A stretch of DNA of 34,064 nucleotides from CAZCJU01 sp964498965 (lineage in GTDB: Bacteria; Bacillota; Clostridia; Oscillospirales; CAG-272): contig CAZCJU010000010.1 of the NCBI GenBank assembly GCA_964498965.1, positions 1 to 34,064 on the forward strand, in the 5' to 3' direction. The notes beneath the pieces were generated by a model. It saw nothing but the letters and a program-made list of their open reading frames with translations, made no database searches and had not been told where the DNA came from. This document shows, one piece after another, positions 14,646 to 22,221 of this stretch (position 1 is its first letter; each line of letters begins with the position of its first letter). The position numbers and the translations under genes were made by a program.

Positions 14646-14662
14646 ACTCAAAACAGTTCAAG

Positions 14663-14703
14663 GGTCTGTTTCAAATGCAAAATCAGAGCATTTGAAACAG
14701 ACC
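14663..14703 (+). terminator. Terminator hairpin after thiT
   Basis: A perfect 16-bp stem between 14663-14678 and 14688-14703 (arms GGTCTGTTTCAAATGC and its complement), loop 9 nt, then TTTATTC. Its base resembles the ends of the element at 10951-11092 (GGG-G/T-CTGTTTC-A/G-AAT). Confidence 0.75.
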
Positions 14704-14768
14704 TTTATTCGTTTAAAACTACTTCACTTCCGCATTCGGTGCTTCGATGTATCTCGTTATTCCGAAGC

Positions 14769-15287
14769 TCATAAGAAACGAATCGTCAACATTTTCACCA
14801 TAAGTTCGTCCTCTTTGCGTGTAGCCGTAAATCTCAAAAGCACCTGAGGCGTACCGAAATAGCCCAAGCCCCATGCAAGCATCGAGAAAACGGAGAGAAT
14901 ACCGTAAGGAAGCTTTTCGCCGAACGCATCCACCGCCACCTGAACGCCATTATCGGCGGTGGGATTTGCCATTCCGAAAAATTCGAGGAAGCCGGGAATT
15001 TTTTTTGCGTTTTCGATAACATTCGACAGTCCGCCGGCTTTAACGGTGCTTACTATGACGATGACGGTCAAAGCGATTATCATAACGATGCCCTGCATAA
15101 AATCCGATGCACTTTCCGCAAGAAAGCCGCCGAGGAATATGTAGACAAGCACGAACGCCGCACCCACGACCATCATCAGCTGATAATTAAGTCCGAACAG
15201 TTGTGAGAACAATTTGCCGCACGTAACAAAACAGCTTGCTTTTTCCTCTAAACTCTTGAATTCTATACGGTTTTCTGCTATACTCAT
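14769..15287 (-). pseudogene. Remnant of sodium/proline symporter (PutP family)
   Basis: Middle fragment of a sodium:solute symporter. From FVTCGKLFSQLFGLNYQLMM to AWGLGYFGTPQVLLRF the sequence follows PutP, including FLGGFLAESASDFMQG, a gut-clostridial-looking FFGMANPTADNG loop and the YFG-x-PQVLLRF helix. The N-terminal four or five helices are missing: an ATG at 15285-15287 with AAGGAG upstream is followed by about 18 non-PutP residues and then mid-protein sequence. The C-terminal half is missing too: after RKEDELM the frame stops at 14769-14771. About 170 aa of a normal 500 remain. It looks like decay by internal deletions with promoter and start left intact. Confidence 0.85.
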
Positions 15288-15325
15288 TATGTACACTCTC
15301 CTTGATATGTTGTTTCTGCAAATTC

Positions 15326-15354
15326 ATTATACCACAGGTTCGTGTGCGTTGGAA
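15326..15354 (-). promoter_or_regulatory. Possible promoter of the putP remnant
   Basis: TATAAT (15326-15331) on the minus strand, with a weak -35 TTCCAA (15349-15354) at 17 nt. The -35 box overlaps the hairpin at 15351-15376. Confidence 0.4.
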
Positions 15355-15376
15355 CCCCTTTCGCAAAATGGGTTCC
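15351..15376 (+). terminator. Terminator-like hairpin
   Basis: GGAACCC (15351-15357) / GGGTTCC (15370-15376), 12-nt loop, followed by ATCTTTTTTAC on the plus strand. No plus-strand gene precedes it directly, so it could be an operator for the putP promoter instead. Confidence 0.4.
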
Positions 15377-15503
15377 ATCTTTTTTACTTGAATCTTCTTC
15401 CTTTTGCCGATTATTATTTTACACTAAGCTTGAAATCAGCCCGTTTTGTTAACATTAAAATAACAGTCCGAAGATTTTTTCGCATTTTTTACACTCAGAG
15501 TTA

Positions 15504-15532
15504 TTGACACGGGCAGCTTATTGTTGTATAAT
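15504..15532 (+). promoter_or_regulatory. Consensus promoter of the esterase-acyltransferase operon
   Basis: TTGACA (15504-15509), 17-nt spacer, TATAAT (15527-15532). Transcription should start near 15539, so the first in-frame start after it is the ATG at 15564. Confidence 0.88.
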
Positions 15533-15563
15533 ACATACTGAAAGAAATTTTACGGAAAAGTCG

Positions 15564-17798
15564 ATGAAACACAGAAACACATTTTTTCGTTCGCAATTAA
15601 CGCTGTTGAAGCCATTTCTCGAAAACTCCACGATCTCTGCCGCAAGGCGAGGACAGGACGCAATAGGAAAGCTTCTCGTCCTAACACACAGAAAAGGTGT
15701 ACGGTCCGAGCCGCTTCGAATAGGCTCGATCGAGTGCGTCATGCTCACTCCCGAGGATGAGGTGTCGGGCGGCATAATTCTTTACCTGCACGGCGGCGGC
15801 TTCATCACGGGAAGCCTTGACTACGCTCAAGGTTTCGGAACGGTGCTTTGTGCCGAATGCGGAATGCGTGTCCTCTGCGTATCCTACAGGCTTGCCCCGG
15901 AGTTCCCGTTTCCCGCCGCACTTGACGACTGTCTTGACGCATACGGATATCTTTTATCGAACGGATATTCTCCCGACAGGATAGTACTTTGCGGAGAAAG
16001 TGCCGGCGGCGGTCTTTGCTATTCGCTTTGTCTGAAATTGCGTGAAAAGGGACGCAGCATGCCCGCATGTATAATAGCCATATCGCCTTGGACGGATCTG
16101 ACATCAAGTTCACCGTCTTATGCGGAAAACGAAAAGGCGGACCCGTCGATGTCGGTACAGCGGCTCAAGTATTTTGCCGACTGCTACGTTTACGGAGCTG
16201 AGGGCGAGGGAAAGCACATATATCCGAAGGTTGAAAAAGACACGGCTCGGGACATTCAAGCGAAAAGCGATCCGTTGATATCGCCCATGTTCGCTTCATG
16301 CGACAGGTTGCCGCCGTCGCTTATTTTCGTCGGCGGTGACGAGATAATGCTCGGCGACTCGGTAACGTTACACGAAAATCTGAAAAAAGCCGGGCGAAAA
16401 AGCGAGCTGTACATCACGCCGCATATGTGGCACGGCTATGTTCTCTACTGTTTGAAGGAAAACCGACGCGATTTCGACCGCATAAGGAAATTCATCGGAA
16501 CGAACGTTCCGCATCAAAAGAAGCTGCGTTGGATGTCACTCGACAATGCGGCGAAGATCTTTCCCGCCGCACGCACACGGAGCTGGAGCAATGTTTTCAG
16601 GCTTTCGGCAACGCTCAACGAGGATATCGACGTGCGAGTACTTCAATCGTCGCTTGACGTTACCGTAAGACGTTTTCCATCCATAGCGGTTCGCATAAAA
16701 ACAGGTTTTTTCTGGTACTATTTGGAAGAGATCCCCGCCGCACCGCAGATAATGGAGGAAAAGCCGTATCCGTTATCGAGAATGCCGTTTGACGACATAA
16801 GAAAATGTGCATTCAGGGTGATCGTATATAAAAACAGGATAGCGACGGAATTTTTTCACGCCTTAACGGACGGGAACGGCGGGCTTATATTTCTCAAAAC
16901 TCTTGTGAGCGAATACATTTATCAGAAGTACGGCGTTAAAGTTCCTTTCGGTTGCGGTGTGCTTGACAGGCTCGAAGAGCCGAACGAAGAAGAGCTTGAG
17001 GACAGCTTCCCGAAATATGCGGGCAAGATTCCGGCTTCCCGCACCGACACCGACGCTTTCAAGATAACCGGTCGGCGGGACATTGACGGCTTCAAGACGA
17101 ACACGACATTTATTTTCGATGCTTCCCGCATTACGGACGAGGCAAAAAAGCACGGAGTGACCGTGACGGCTTATCTTGCCGCCGCTCTCATGCTTGCGAC
17201 CGATGCCGTACAGCGTCAACGTACCGCAAAATCGAAAAAGTACCGTCGGGTAAAGATCCTCATTCCCGTAAATCTTCGCAAGATGTTCCCGTCGAAAACG
17301 CTTCGCAACTTTGTTTTGTATGCAACGGTGGGTATAGATCCCAGGCTCGGAGAATACGATTTCGACGAGATATGCGACATAGTACACCACCAAATGAGCC
17401 TGCTTATTTGCAAAAAAAACATGGAATCGATGATAGCGACGAACGTGAACAGCGAAAAACTGTTTATAATAAAGGTCGTTCCGCTGTTCATTAAAAACAT
17501 TGTAATGAAGCTCGTATTCAATGCGGTGGGAGAGAAAAAATCATGCTTTACGTTTTCGAATTTGGGCGTTGTGAAAATGCCCGAGGAATTCGAGGACAAG
17601 GTATCACGGCTCGATTTCGTTTTAGGCTCTCAGGCGGCGGCACCGTACAACACCTCCGCCATAACCTACAAAGGCAAGCTGTACCTGAACATGATCCGTA
17701 ACATAAGCGAACCCGTGCTTGAAGCGAGCCTATACGAAGTACTGCGTTCACTCGGGCTTGAGCCGGAGCTTGAGAGCAACACAAGAGGTGAGATATAA
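15564..17798 (+). CDS. Two-domain protein: HSL-type esterase fused to an HxxxDG acyltransferase
   Basis: 744-aa fusion. Residues about 50-315 are an alpha/beta hydrolase of the hormone-sensitive-lipase group: oxyanion motif HGGGF (76-80), nucleophile elbow GESAGG with Ser146, and likely triad partners Asp259 (VGGDE) and His290 (HMWHGY). Residues about 320-744 resemble condensation-type/alcohol O-acyltransferases, with catalytic HALTDG (His432 to Gly437, HxxxDG). The C-terminal half contains LIPVNLRKMFPSKTLRNF and SNLG, typical of this fold. There is no signal peptide; both halves appear cytoplasmic. The start is fixed by the promoter, although the ribosome binding site (GGAAAAG) is weak. The stop overlaps the next ATG by one base. 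It may move an acyl group between carriers or onto a glycan or lipid; the substrate is unknown. Confidence 0.85.
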   Translation: MKHRNTFFRSQLTLLKPFLENSTISAARRGQDAIGKLLVLTHRKGVRSEPLRIGSIECVMLTPEDEVSGGIILYLHGGGFITGSLDYAQGFGTVLCAECGMRVLCVSYRLAPEFPFPAALDDCLDAYGYLLSNGYSPDRIVLCGESAGGGLCYSLCLKLREKGRSMPACIIAISPWTDLTSSSPSYAENEKADPSMSVQRLKYFADCYVYGAEGEGKHIYPKVEKDTARDIQAKSDPLISPMFASCDRLPPSLIFVGGDEIMLGDSVTLHENLKKAGRKSELYITPHMWHGYVLYCLKENRRDFDRIRKFIGTNVPHQKKLRWMSLDNAAKIFPAARTRSWSNVFRLSATLNEDIDVRVLQSSLDVTVRRFPSIAVRIKTGFFWYYLEEIPAAPQIMEEKPYPLSRMPFDDIRKCAFRVIVYKNRIATEFFHALTDGNGGLIFLKTLVSEYIYQKYGVKVPFGCGVLDRLEEPNEEELEDSFPKYAGKIPASRTDTDAFKITGRRDIDGFKTNTTFIFDASRITDEAKKHGVTVTAYLAAALMLATDAVQRQRTAKSKKYRRVKILIPVNLRKMFPSKTLRNFVLYATVGIDPRLGEYDFDEICDIVHHQMSLLICKKNMESMIATNVNSEKLFIIKVVPLFIKNIVMKLVFNAVGEKKSCFTFSNLGVVKMPEEFEDKVSRLDFVLGSQAAAPYNTSAITYKGKLYLNMIRNISEPVLEASLYEVLRSLGLEPELESNTRGEI

Positions 17799-18490
17799 TG
17801 TATTGCGTAAAATGCGGGGCTAAACTCTCGGACGGACAAAGCCTTTGTCCGATATGCTCGACACGCATATATCACCCCGACTTGCCCTACGAGGAAAAAA
17901 GCACTTATCCGAAAAACGAGTTCGTTTCCGAAGAATTCAACCGGCACGGACTGCTTTTCATAGTAACCGTTCTTTTTCTGCTCACGTTGCTTTTGCCGTT
18001 GATCTTGGAATTCACGATAAACGGCGGCATAAATTGGTCCGGATACACCGCCGGCGGTGTCCTGCTCGGCTATATTACATTCGTGTTTCCGCTTTGGTTT
18101 CGCTCGCCCAATCCCGTTATCTTCGTTCCGTGCGATTTTGCCGGTGCGATAGTTTATCTGCTGTATATTGACTTGAAAACGGGCGGAAATTGGTTTTTAA
18201 GCTTTGCTTTTCCCGTATGCGGAGCGTTCTGTTTAATAATAACCGCACTTGTCGTACTGTTAAGGTACATAAAGCACGGCAGACTGTATATGTTCGGCGG
18301 AGCGTTTATAGCCCTCGGTGCGTGGACGGTATTGATTGAATTTCTGATTTCGATAACCTTTCACACAAAAATGTTCGTGTGGTCGCCATGCACAATGATC
18401 ACAATGTTTTTAATCGGCATGATGCTAATCGTCATAGCCATTGTCAAGCCGCTCAAAGAATCTCTGAAAAAGAAATTTTTCATTTCATAA
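17798..18490 (+). CDS. Zinc-ribbon polytopic membrane protein (DUF6320-like)
   Basis: 230 aa. The N-terminus is a zinc ribbon with C3-x2-C6 and C17-x2-C20, followed by a linker and about six hydrophobic segments from residue 50 on, ending in a basic tail (KPLKESLKKKFF). It resembles proteins I recall as DUF6320, which occur next to acyltransferases like the one encoded upstream; this recollection was not checked. The coupling is tight here: the ATG shares its A with the upstream TAA, with AGAGGTGAG as ribosome binding site. It may be a membrane partner or anchor for the upstream enzyme. Biochemical function unknown. Confidence 0.8.
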   Translation: MYCVKCGAKLSDGQSLCPICSTRIYHPDLPYEEKSTYPKNEFVSEEFNRHGLLFIVTVLFLLTLLLPLILEFTINGGINWSGYTAGGVLLGYITFVFPLWFRSPNPVIFVPCDFAGAIVYLLYIDLKTGGNWFLSFAFPVCGAFCLIITALVVLLRYIKHGRLYMFGGAFIALGAWTVLIEFLISITFHTKMFVWSPCTMITMFLIGMMLIVIAIVKPLKESLKKKFFIS

Positions 18491-18509
18491 CCGATATAGG
18501 GGGAAAATC

Positions 18510-18992
18510 ATGGAAGAAGTTGCAAAAGATATCACAATTGTGGTGAACAGCTGTGACAAATACAAGGACGCATGGAATCCGTTTTTCAGATTGTTTTCAA
18601 TTCAATGGCCCGATTGCCCGTATGATATTGTCTTAAACACAGAACAGCTGTCCTATAAATGTGATCATTTGAATGTCAAAACGATAAATTCCGAAAAAAA
18701 CATTCCTTGGGCAAAGCGGTTACGTAAAGTTTTAGAGCAAATCGATACGGAGTTTATACTGTTTTTTTTGGAAGATTTTTTTCTGCAAAAAGAAGTCAAC
18801 ACCGAGGCATTTGAAGAAGCACATAGGTTGATAAAAAACGATACTCAAGTCGGATTTATCGGCTTAAGATATAACGAGCATCAAGTCTTCAAAGCTCCCC
18901 CCCCCGCAAAATTCGGTAACCGAGCGTTTTATTTCAAAGGACGACATTGTGGTAGCTCACCGCATCAATACTCAAACGGCGTTATGGCGTAG
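18510..18992 (+). CDS. Glycosyltransferase-like protein, N-terminal part (frame lost at poly-C)
   Basis: The first 128 residues resemble a GT-A-type glycosyltransferase: DITIVVNSCDKYKDAWNPFF at the N-terminus, PYDIVLNTE, then WAKRLRKVLEQIDTEFILFFLEDFFL, where the acidic LEDFF may be the metal/nucleotide motif. At a run of nine C (18897-18905) the frame leaves the family sequence and ends at 18990-18992 after about 32 unrelated residues. With eight C it would run on into the frame ending at 19413 and give 300 aa. GGGGGAAAA precedes the ATG, 19 nt after the previous gene, so the operon continues. The base composition is visibly more AT-rich than upstream genes. The enzyme family is inferred. 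Confidence 0.75.
   Translation: MEEVAKDITIVVNSCDKYKDAWNPFFRLFSIQWPDCPYDIVLNTEQLSYKCDHLNVKTINSEKNIPWAKRLRKVLEQIDTEFILFFLEDFFLQKEVNTEAFEEAHRLIKNDTQVGFIGLRYNEHQVFKAPPPAKFGNRAFYFKGRHCGSSPHQYSNGVMA
18897..18905 (+). repeat. Homopolymer of nine C inside the glycosyltransferase-like gene
   Basis: Nine consecutive C in an otherwise AT-rich gene, exactly where the two reading frames must be joined. Loss of one C restores a continuous 300-codon frame. Confidence 0.92.
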
Positions 18993-19413
18993 GGAATGGT
19001 TGCTCGATTTGATAAGAGATCACGAAACGCCTTGGGAATTTGAAATGTATGCCCCGGTTCGTTCAAAAAGAACAAGCAAAAAGGTTCTTCAAATAAACAA
19101 TACAAACGGTGTCATGCCGGGTATATTCCACTATGGAATCGATGTCAAGGACGGGTACGGAATATACGCCGGAAAATTCCTATATAAAAACAAAGAACTT
19201 TTTGACCGCTACGGAATACAGGTAAACTACGAAAACCTCGGTGTGATGCCTGCTCCGAATACACAACCGCCGGCAGAATCATCAATCGCAGCTCCGAGTC
19301 CGAAAAAGCAACAAAGGAATTTGCGTGAAAAATTGTACACTGTAAAGCACGGCATTAAAAGTATTAAGAAGAAAACCGTAAAGCAAATCAGAAAAATTAA
19401 ATCTTTGATTTGA
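18949..19413 (+). CDS. Glycosyltransferase-like protein, C-terminal part
   Basis: Downstream portion of the same gene in the +1 frame. The continuous family sequence begins upstream of the ATG at 18949, right after the C run (QNSVTERFISKDDIVVAHRI), then INTQTALWRREWLLDLIRDH and ETPWEFE, a pattern seen in glycosyltransferase-like proteins of polysaccharide clusters. After about residue 115 of this frame the tail becomes Pro/Ala/Ser-rich and then strongly basic (KKQQRNLREK... IKSIKKKTVKQIRKIKSLI), perhaps membrane-peripheral. There is no ribosome binding site at 18949, so independent translation is unlikely. Either a broken gene, a sequencing error, or the off-state of a phase-variable one. Confidence 0.7.
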   Translation: MVAHRINTQTALWRREWLLDLIRDHETPWEFEMYAPVRSKRTSKKVLQINNTNGVMPGIFHYGIDVKDGYGIYAGKFLYKNKELFDRYGIQVNYENLGVMPAPNTQPPAESSIAAPSPKKQQRNLREKLYTVKHGIKSIKKKTVKQIRKIKSLI

Positions 19414-19507
19414 ACTTTTTTTGTACAAATTCACTTTAAGCATATTCGAATACATCGAGAATGCACACACATTCAAACAAAATCAAATTCATTCGAGATA
19501 AAAGATT

Positions 19508-21001
19508 ATGAAGCTTTTAAAATCAAAATTCACACGCCTATATCTGATCAACATTCTGCTGATTTCATTTCTTTTTGTGTTCGGCGGGCAAAACTATTCT
19601 GTTGATTCCTACGGTATTCTCGTAAACGGTTACGTTTCAAACATCATGATATGTATAGGCAACTACCGCTTCTTCGGCGGGCTGCTGTACGGACTTCTGG
19701 GTATACTCGGTCACAATCCGATACTTAACTGCACATTCGATATTTGTTTCTTCATATTAACGGTATCTGCGGCATTTACGGCACTTACGTTGAAATTTTA
19801 CGATACATATGAGAAAAAATCGCTTTTATCGCTTGCCGTAACGGATATTTCGCTTTTAATTTCAATTTGCAATGTATGGTTTTGCGATATCCTGTCTTTT
19901 CCCGAATGCATATTCATTGCCGCAATTGCGATCATATTGACCTGCTCTGCTGTCATATTGCTTATCAATTCGCAGAGGCTGCTTAACTGTATTCTCGCTT
20001 CCGTTTGTATGATACTTGCAACGGGAATTTTCCAGCAGTTTATAGCTCTTTTTATGATATATATGATCGCATATTGCTGCGTTGTCTTATACCAAAAAGA
20101 AACGAACAGCATAAAGGAAATGCTAAAAATTTTTGTCAAGCCGGCAATAATTGTATTGACAAGCGGAATTATATACACTGCTATTGCTTTCGGAATTGCT
20201 TCGGCATTCGAATTCGTTGCCAACAACAGAATGAATCTTTCACTCGGACATATTTTTGATACGGCTGTGTATCTTTTGAAAAAACAACATTCATACCTCA
20301 AGGGCAGAGGATTTTTTGAAACTGAATTTTTGACCTTATCGTACATTGTCGTTGTTTTAACATGGTTTATCTGTTTGATCGTTCGTGCATACAAAAAAAA
20401 GGAATTCAAGAAAGTGCTTGTTTTCGCCTGTGCCGTGGCGTTTGCGTATTGTTGCACATATGCGGTTTCATTAGTTTCTGTTACAACATCCAGATCACTA
20501 TTTGTTGTTTTTTCTTCGTTTTTCCTTATTAGCACAGGCATTGCGACATTATGTAGCAAAAAATCCGTAGCTTCATTTGTTGCCGTTTTGCTTTTCACAG
20601 TCTTTTGTGCAAATGCATTTAAGATAGTTAATGCCGAATTAACGCTGAAAGAGATTAACGGCAAAGACATTGCTTGGGCAAACGCAATATTGGATGAAAT
20701 CGACAATTACGAAAAAAAGAGCGGAATATCGGTAAAATTCGTCACATTTTACGATGATGCAAATTGCAATGGTAACAACTTTGCTTCGAATACACCTAAA
20801 TATGCCGAGGGCAGTGCTGTTTCGTATTCTCCGGCACGAAAATCAATATTAAACGCCATTTCGGGTGATAATCACTTCACCGTAATTCCTAAGCAATACG
20901 AAGTGTTCAATGAACATTTTGCAAATAAGGATTGGGATGAATTCAATGCCGAAGAACAGCTTTTCTTTGATGGTGACACCTTACATATCTGCTGTTATTG
21001 A
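19508..21001 (+). CDS. Polytopic membrane protein, GtrII-like glucosyltransferase
   Basis: 497 aa with about ten or eleven hydrophobic segments up to residue 385, then a soluble extracytoplasmic C-terminal domain of about 110 residues. The N-terminal pattern (NYSVDSYGIL, then GNYRFFGGLLYGLLGIL after the first loop) recalls GtrII-type membrane glucosyltransferases, which take sugar from a lipid-linked donor and decorate surface polysaccharide. The acidic residue after helix 1 (VDSYG) is a candidate catalytic position. The gene follows the broken glycosyltransferase-like gene by 94 bp, shares its AT-rich composition, and ends at a strong terminator. The ribosome binding site is weak (GAGATAAAAG). 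Membrane topology is firm, GtrII membership moderately so. Confidence 0.72.
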   Translation: MKLLKSKFTRLYLINILLISFLFVFGGQNYSVDSYGILVNGYVSNIMICIGNYRFFGGLLYGLLGILGHNPILNCTFDICFFILTVSAAFTALTLKFYDTYEKKSLLSLAVTDISLLISICNVWFCDILSFPECIFIAAIAIILTCSAVILLINSQRLLNCILASVCMILATGIFQQFIALFMIYMIAYCCVVLYQKETNSIKEMLKIFVKPAIIVLTSGIIYTAIAFGIASAFEFVANNRMNLSLGHIFDTAVYLLKKQHSYLKGRGFFETEFLTLSYIVVVLTWFICLIVRAYKKKEFKKVLVFACAVAFAYCCTYAVSLVSVTTSRSLFVVFSSFFLISTGIATLCSKKSVASFVAVLLFTVFCANAFKIVNAELTLKEINGKDIAWANAILDEIDNYEKKSGISVKFVTFYDDANCNGNNFASNTPKYAEGSAVSYSPARKSILNAISGDNHFTVIPKQYEVFNEHFANKDWDEFNAEEQLFFDGDTLHICCY

Positions 21002-21020
21002 TTGAAAATGAGAAAACGAA

Positions 21021-21060
21021 AAAGCACATAGCTCACAATGGTGGGTTATGTGCTTTCTTT
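21021..21060. terminator. Bidirectional terminator between the GtrII-like gene and rpmA
   Basis: AAAGCACATA (21021-21030) pairs with TATGTGCTTT (21046-21055), and the stem extends through CTCAC / GTGGG with one G-T pair to a 4-nt loop. CTTTCTTTAT follows on the plus strand and TTTTTCGTTTTC on the minus strand, so both converging operons can end here. Confidence 0.85.
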
Positions 21061-21071
21061 ATCTGACTTGT

Positions 21072-21353
21072 TTAGTCGGCGGCGTATACGCTTACACGCT
21101 TTCTGCCGTTTGCGATATGCTCAAACTTGACCTTACCGTCAATAAGAGCATAAAGAGTGTCGTCGGAACCTATTCCGACATTGTTGCCGGGATGGATCTT
21201 CGTGCCTCTCTGACGCATGATTATGTTTCCTGCCAGCACCGCTTCGCCGTCGAATTTCTTAACGCCAAGGCGTTGAGCATTACTGTCACGTCCGTTCTTA
21301 GTCGAACCGACACCTTTTTTATGTGCAAAAAATTGCAAGCTGATTCTAAGCAT
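21072..21353 (-). CDS. rpmA: 50S ribosomal protein L27 (Firmicutes form with cleavable leader)
   Basis: Large-subunit protein near the peptidyl-transferase centre. The ATG at 21351-21353 is preceded by GGAGGT and gives 93 aa. It begins MLRISLQFF|AHKKGVGSTKNGRD: the nine-residue leader ending in QFF before Ala is the site cut by the protease Prp in Firmicutes, exposing the functional N-terminus. The core shows NAQRLGVKKFDGE, GNIIMRQRGTKIHPG and VGIGSDDTLYAL. The prp gene is directly upstream, 35 nt away. Last gene of rplU-prp-rpmA. Confidence 0.96.
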   Translation of the reverse strand: MLRISLQFFAHKKGVGSTKNGRDSNAQRLGVKKFDGEAVLAGNIIMRQRGTKIHPGNNVGIGSDDTLYALIDGKVKFEHIANGRKRVSVYAAD

Positions 21354-21388
21354 CGTTTTTACCTCCGTATTTTTTACCGTAGGATACG

Positions 21389-21745
21389 TCAAATATCCCT
21401 TTCGATTTCATCAACCTCTAAATAATCGTAATAATCCTCTATCATATCGTTCAACTGCAGGTAATAGCCCTGCATAACGGCGGCAACGGCAAAACGTTTT
21501 TTTTCGTCGCTTTCGTATTTCGGCAAAGCACCCTTTGCCACGACTTCTATATCGGTACTTTTTTCGTCGATCTTATAATCGACATTCGAGCCGACCGACA
21601 CCTCGACCGTATTCACCACGAGCATCGTCATCGCCGATACTGCGGCACACACGATATCGCGTCCGGCATCGTCGTATCCGCTGTGACCGACCTCCTTAAA
21701 GCCGTAATACGTTCCGTTTGACTTATAGAAAATTATTTTCGTCAT
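21389..21745 (-). CDS. prp: Ribosomal-processing cysteine protease Prp (YsxB family)
   Basis: Protease that removes the N-terminal leader of L27 in Firmicutes. 118 aa, normal length. The catalytic pair is visible as His21 in GHSGYDDAG and Cys33 in GRDIVCAAVSAM; the downstream KRFAVAAVMQGYYLQL helix is also conserved. It lies between rplU and rpmA, 2 nt after the rplU stop, in the standard Firmicutes order. L27 in this window has the expected cleavage site, so the protease-substrate pair is intact. Confidence 0.94.
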   Translation of the reverse strand: MTKIIFYKSNGTYYGFKEVGHSGYDDAGRDIVCAAVSAMTMLVVNTVEVSVGSNVDYKIDEKSTDIEVVAKGALPKYESDEKKRFAVAAVMQGYYLQLNDMIEDYYDYLEVDEIERDI

Positions 21746-21747
21746 AC

Positions 21748-22059
21748 TTATGCGTTGATAGTGTTGATCGTGACCTTGGTATATGCCTGTCTGTGTCCGA
21801 TCTTCTTCTTCTCGTTCTTCTTCGATTTATATTTCATAACATAAATCTTCTTACCGCGGCCGTTCTTCTCAACGGTTGCGGTAACGGTCGCACCCTCGAC
21901 TGTGGGGGTACCTACCTTGAAGCAGTCTTCGCCGGATACGGCAAAAACACGATCGAAGGTATAGGTCGAGCCGGGTTCAACATCGAGCTTTTCGATGAAA
22001 AGAACATCGCCCTCCGATACTTTGTACTGCTTTCCGCCTGTTTCGATTATAGCAAACAC
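21748..22059 (-). CDS. rplU: 50S ribosomal protein L21
   Basis: Large-subunit protein. The start is a GTG at 22057-22059, with GAGGTG upstream at good spacing, giving 103 aa beginning (V/M)FAIIETGGKQYKV, the canonical L21 N-terminus; an ATG seven codons earlier (22080) would add non-family residues. Other conserved stretches are GDVLFIEKLDVEPG, VEGATVTATV and KYKSKKNEKKKIGHRQAYTKV. First gene of rplU-prp-rpmA, with its own promoter and a leader of about 90 nt that may hold an autoregulatory structure. Confidence 0.95.
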   Translation of the reverse strand: MFAIIETGGKQYKVSEGDVLFIEKLDVEPGSTYTFDRVFAVSGEDCFKVGTPTVEGATVTATVEKNGRGKKIYVMKYKSKKNEKKKIGHRQAYTKVTINTINA

Positions 22060-22150
22060 GAAACAGCACCTCGCTTTCAATATAAACTCGCTAAGTTAGG
22101 CACAAGAAGTGTCAGCTCTTCTTGATTTAAATAAGCCTGACATTATGCGG
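22060..22150 (-). ncRNA. Candidate L21 leader RNA
   Basis: The transcribed leader of rplU can form TGTCAG / CTGACA and, alternatively, a hairpin CAAGAAG / CTTCTTG, plus AGGC / GCCT. Leaders upstream of rplU in Firmicutes are a known autoregulatory class, but I cannot confirm membership by eye. Confidence 0.4.
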
Positions 22151-22156
22151 CAGATT

Positions 22157-22185
22157 ATTGTACCATTATTTACGGTTCATGTCAA
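22157..22185 (-). promoter_or_regulatory. Sigma-A promoter of rplU-prp-rpmA
   Basis: TTGACA (22180-22185) and TACAAT (22157-22162) on the minus strand, 17-nt spacer. It begins about 36 bp after the sigF stop, with no terminator visible between. Confidence 0.82.
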
Positions 22186-22221
22186 CTCAAATCGTATTAC
22201 GAATTGTAAATTTTTGATTAA

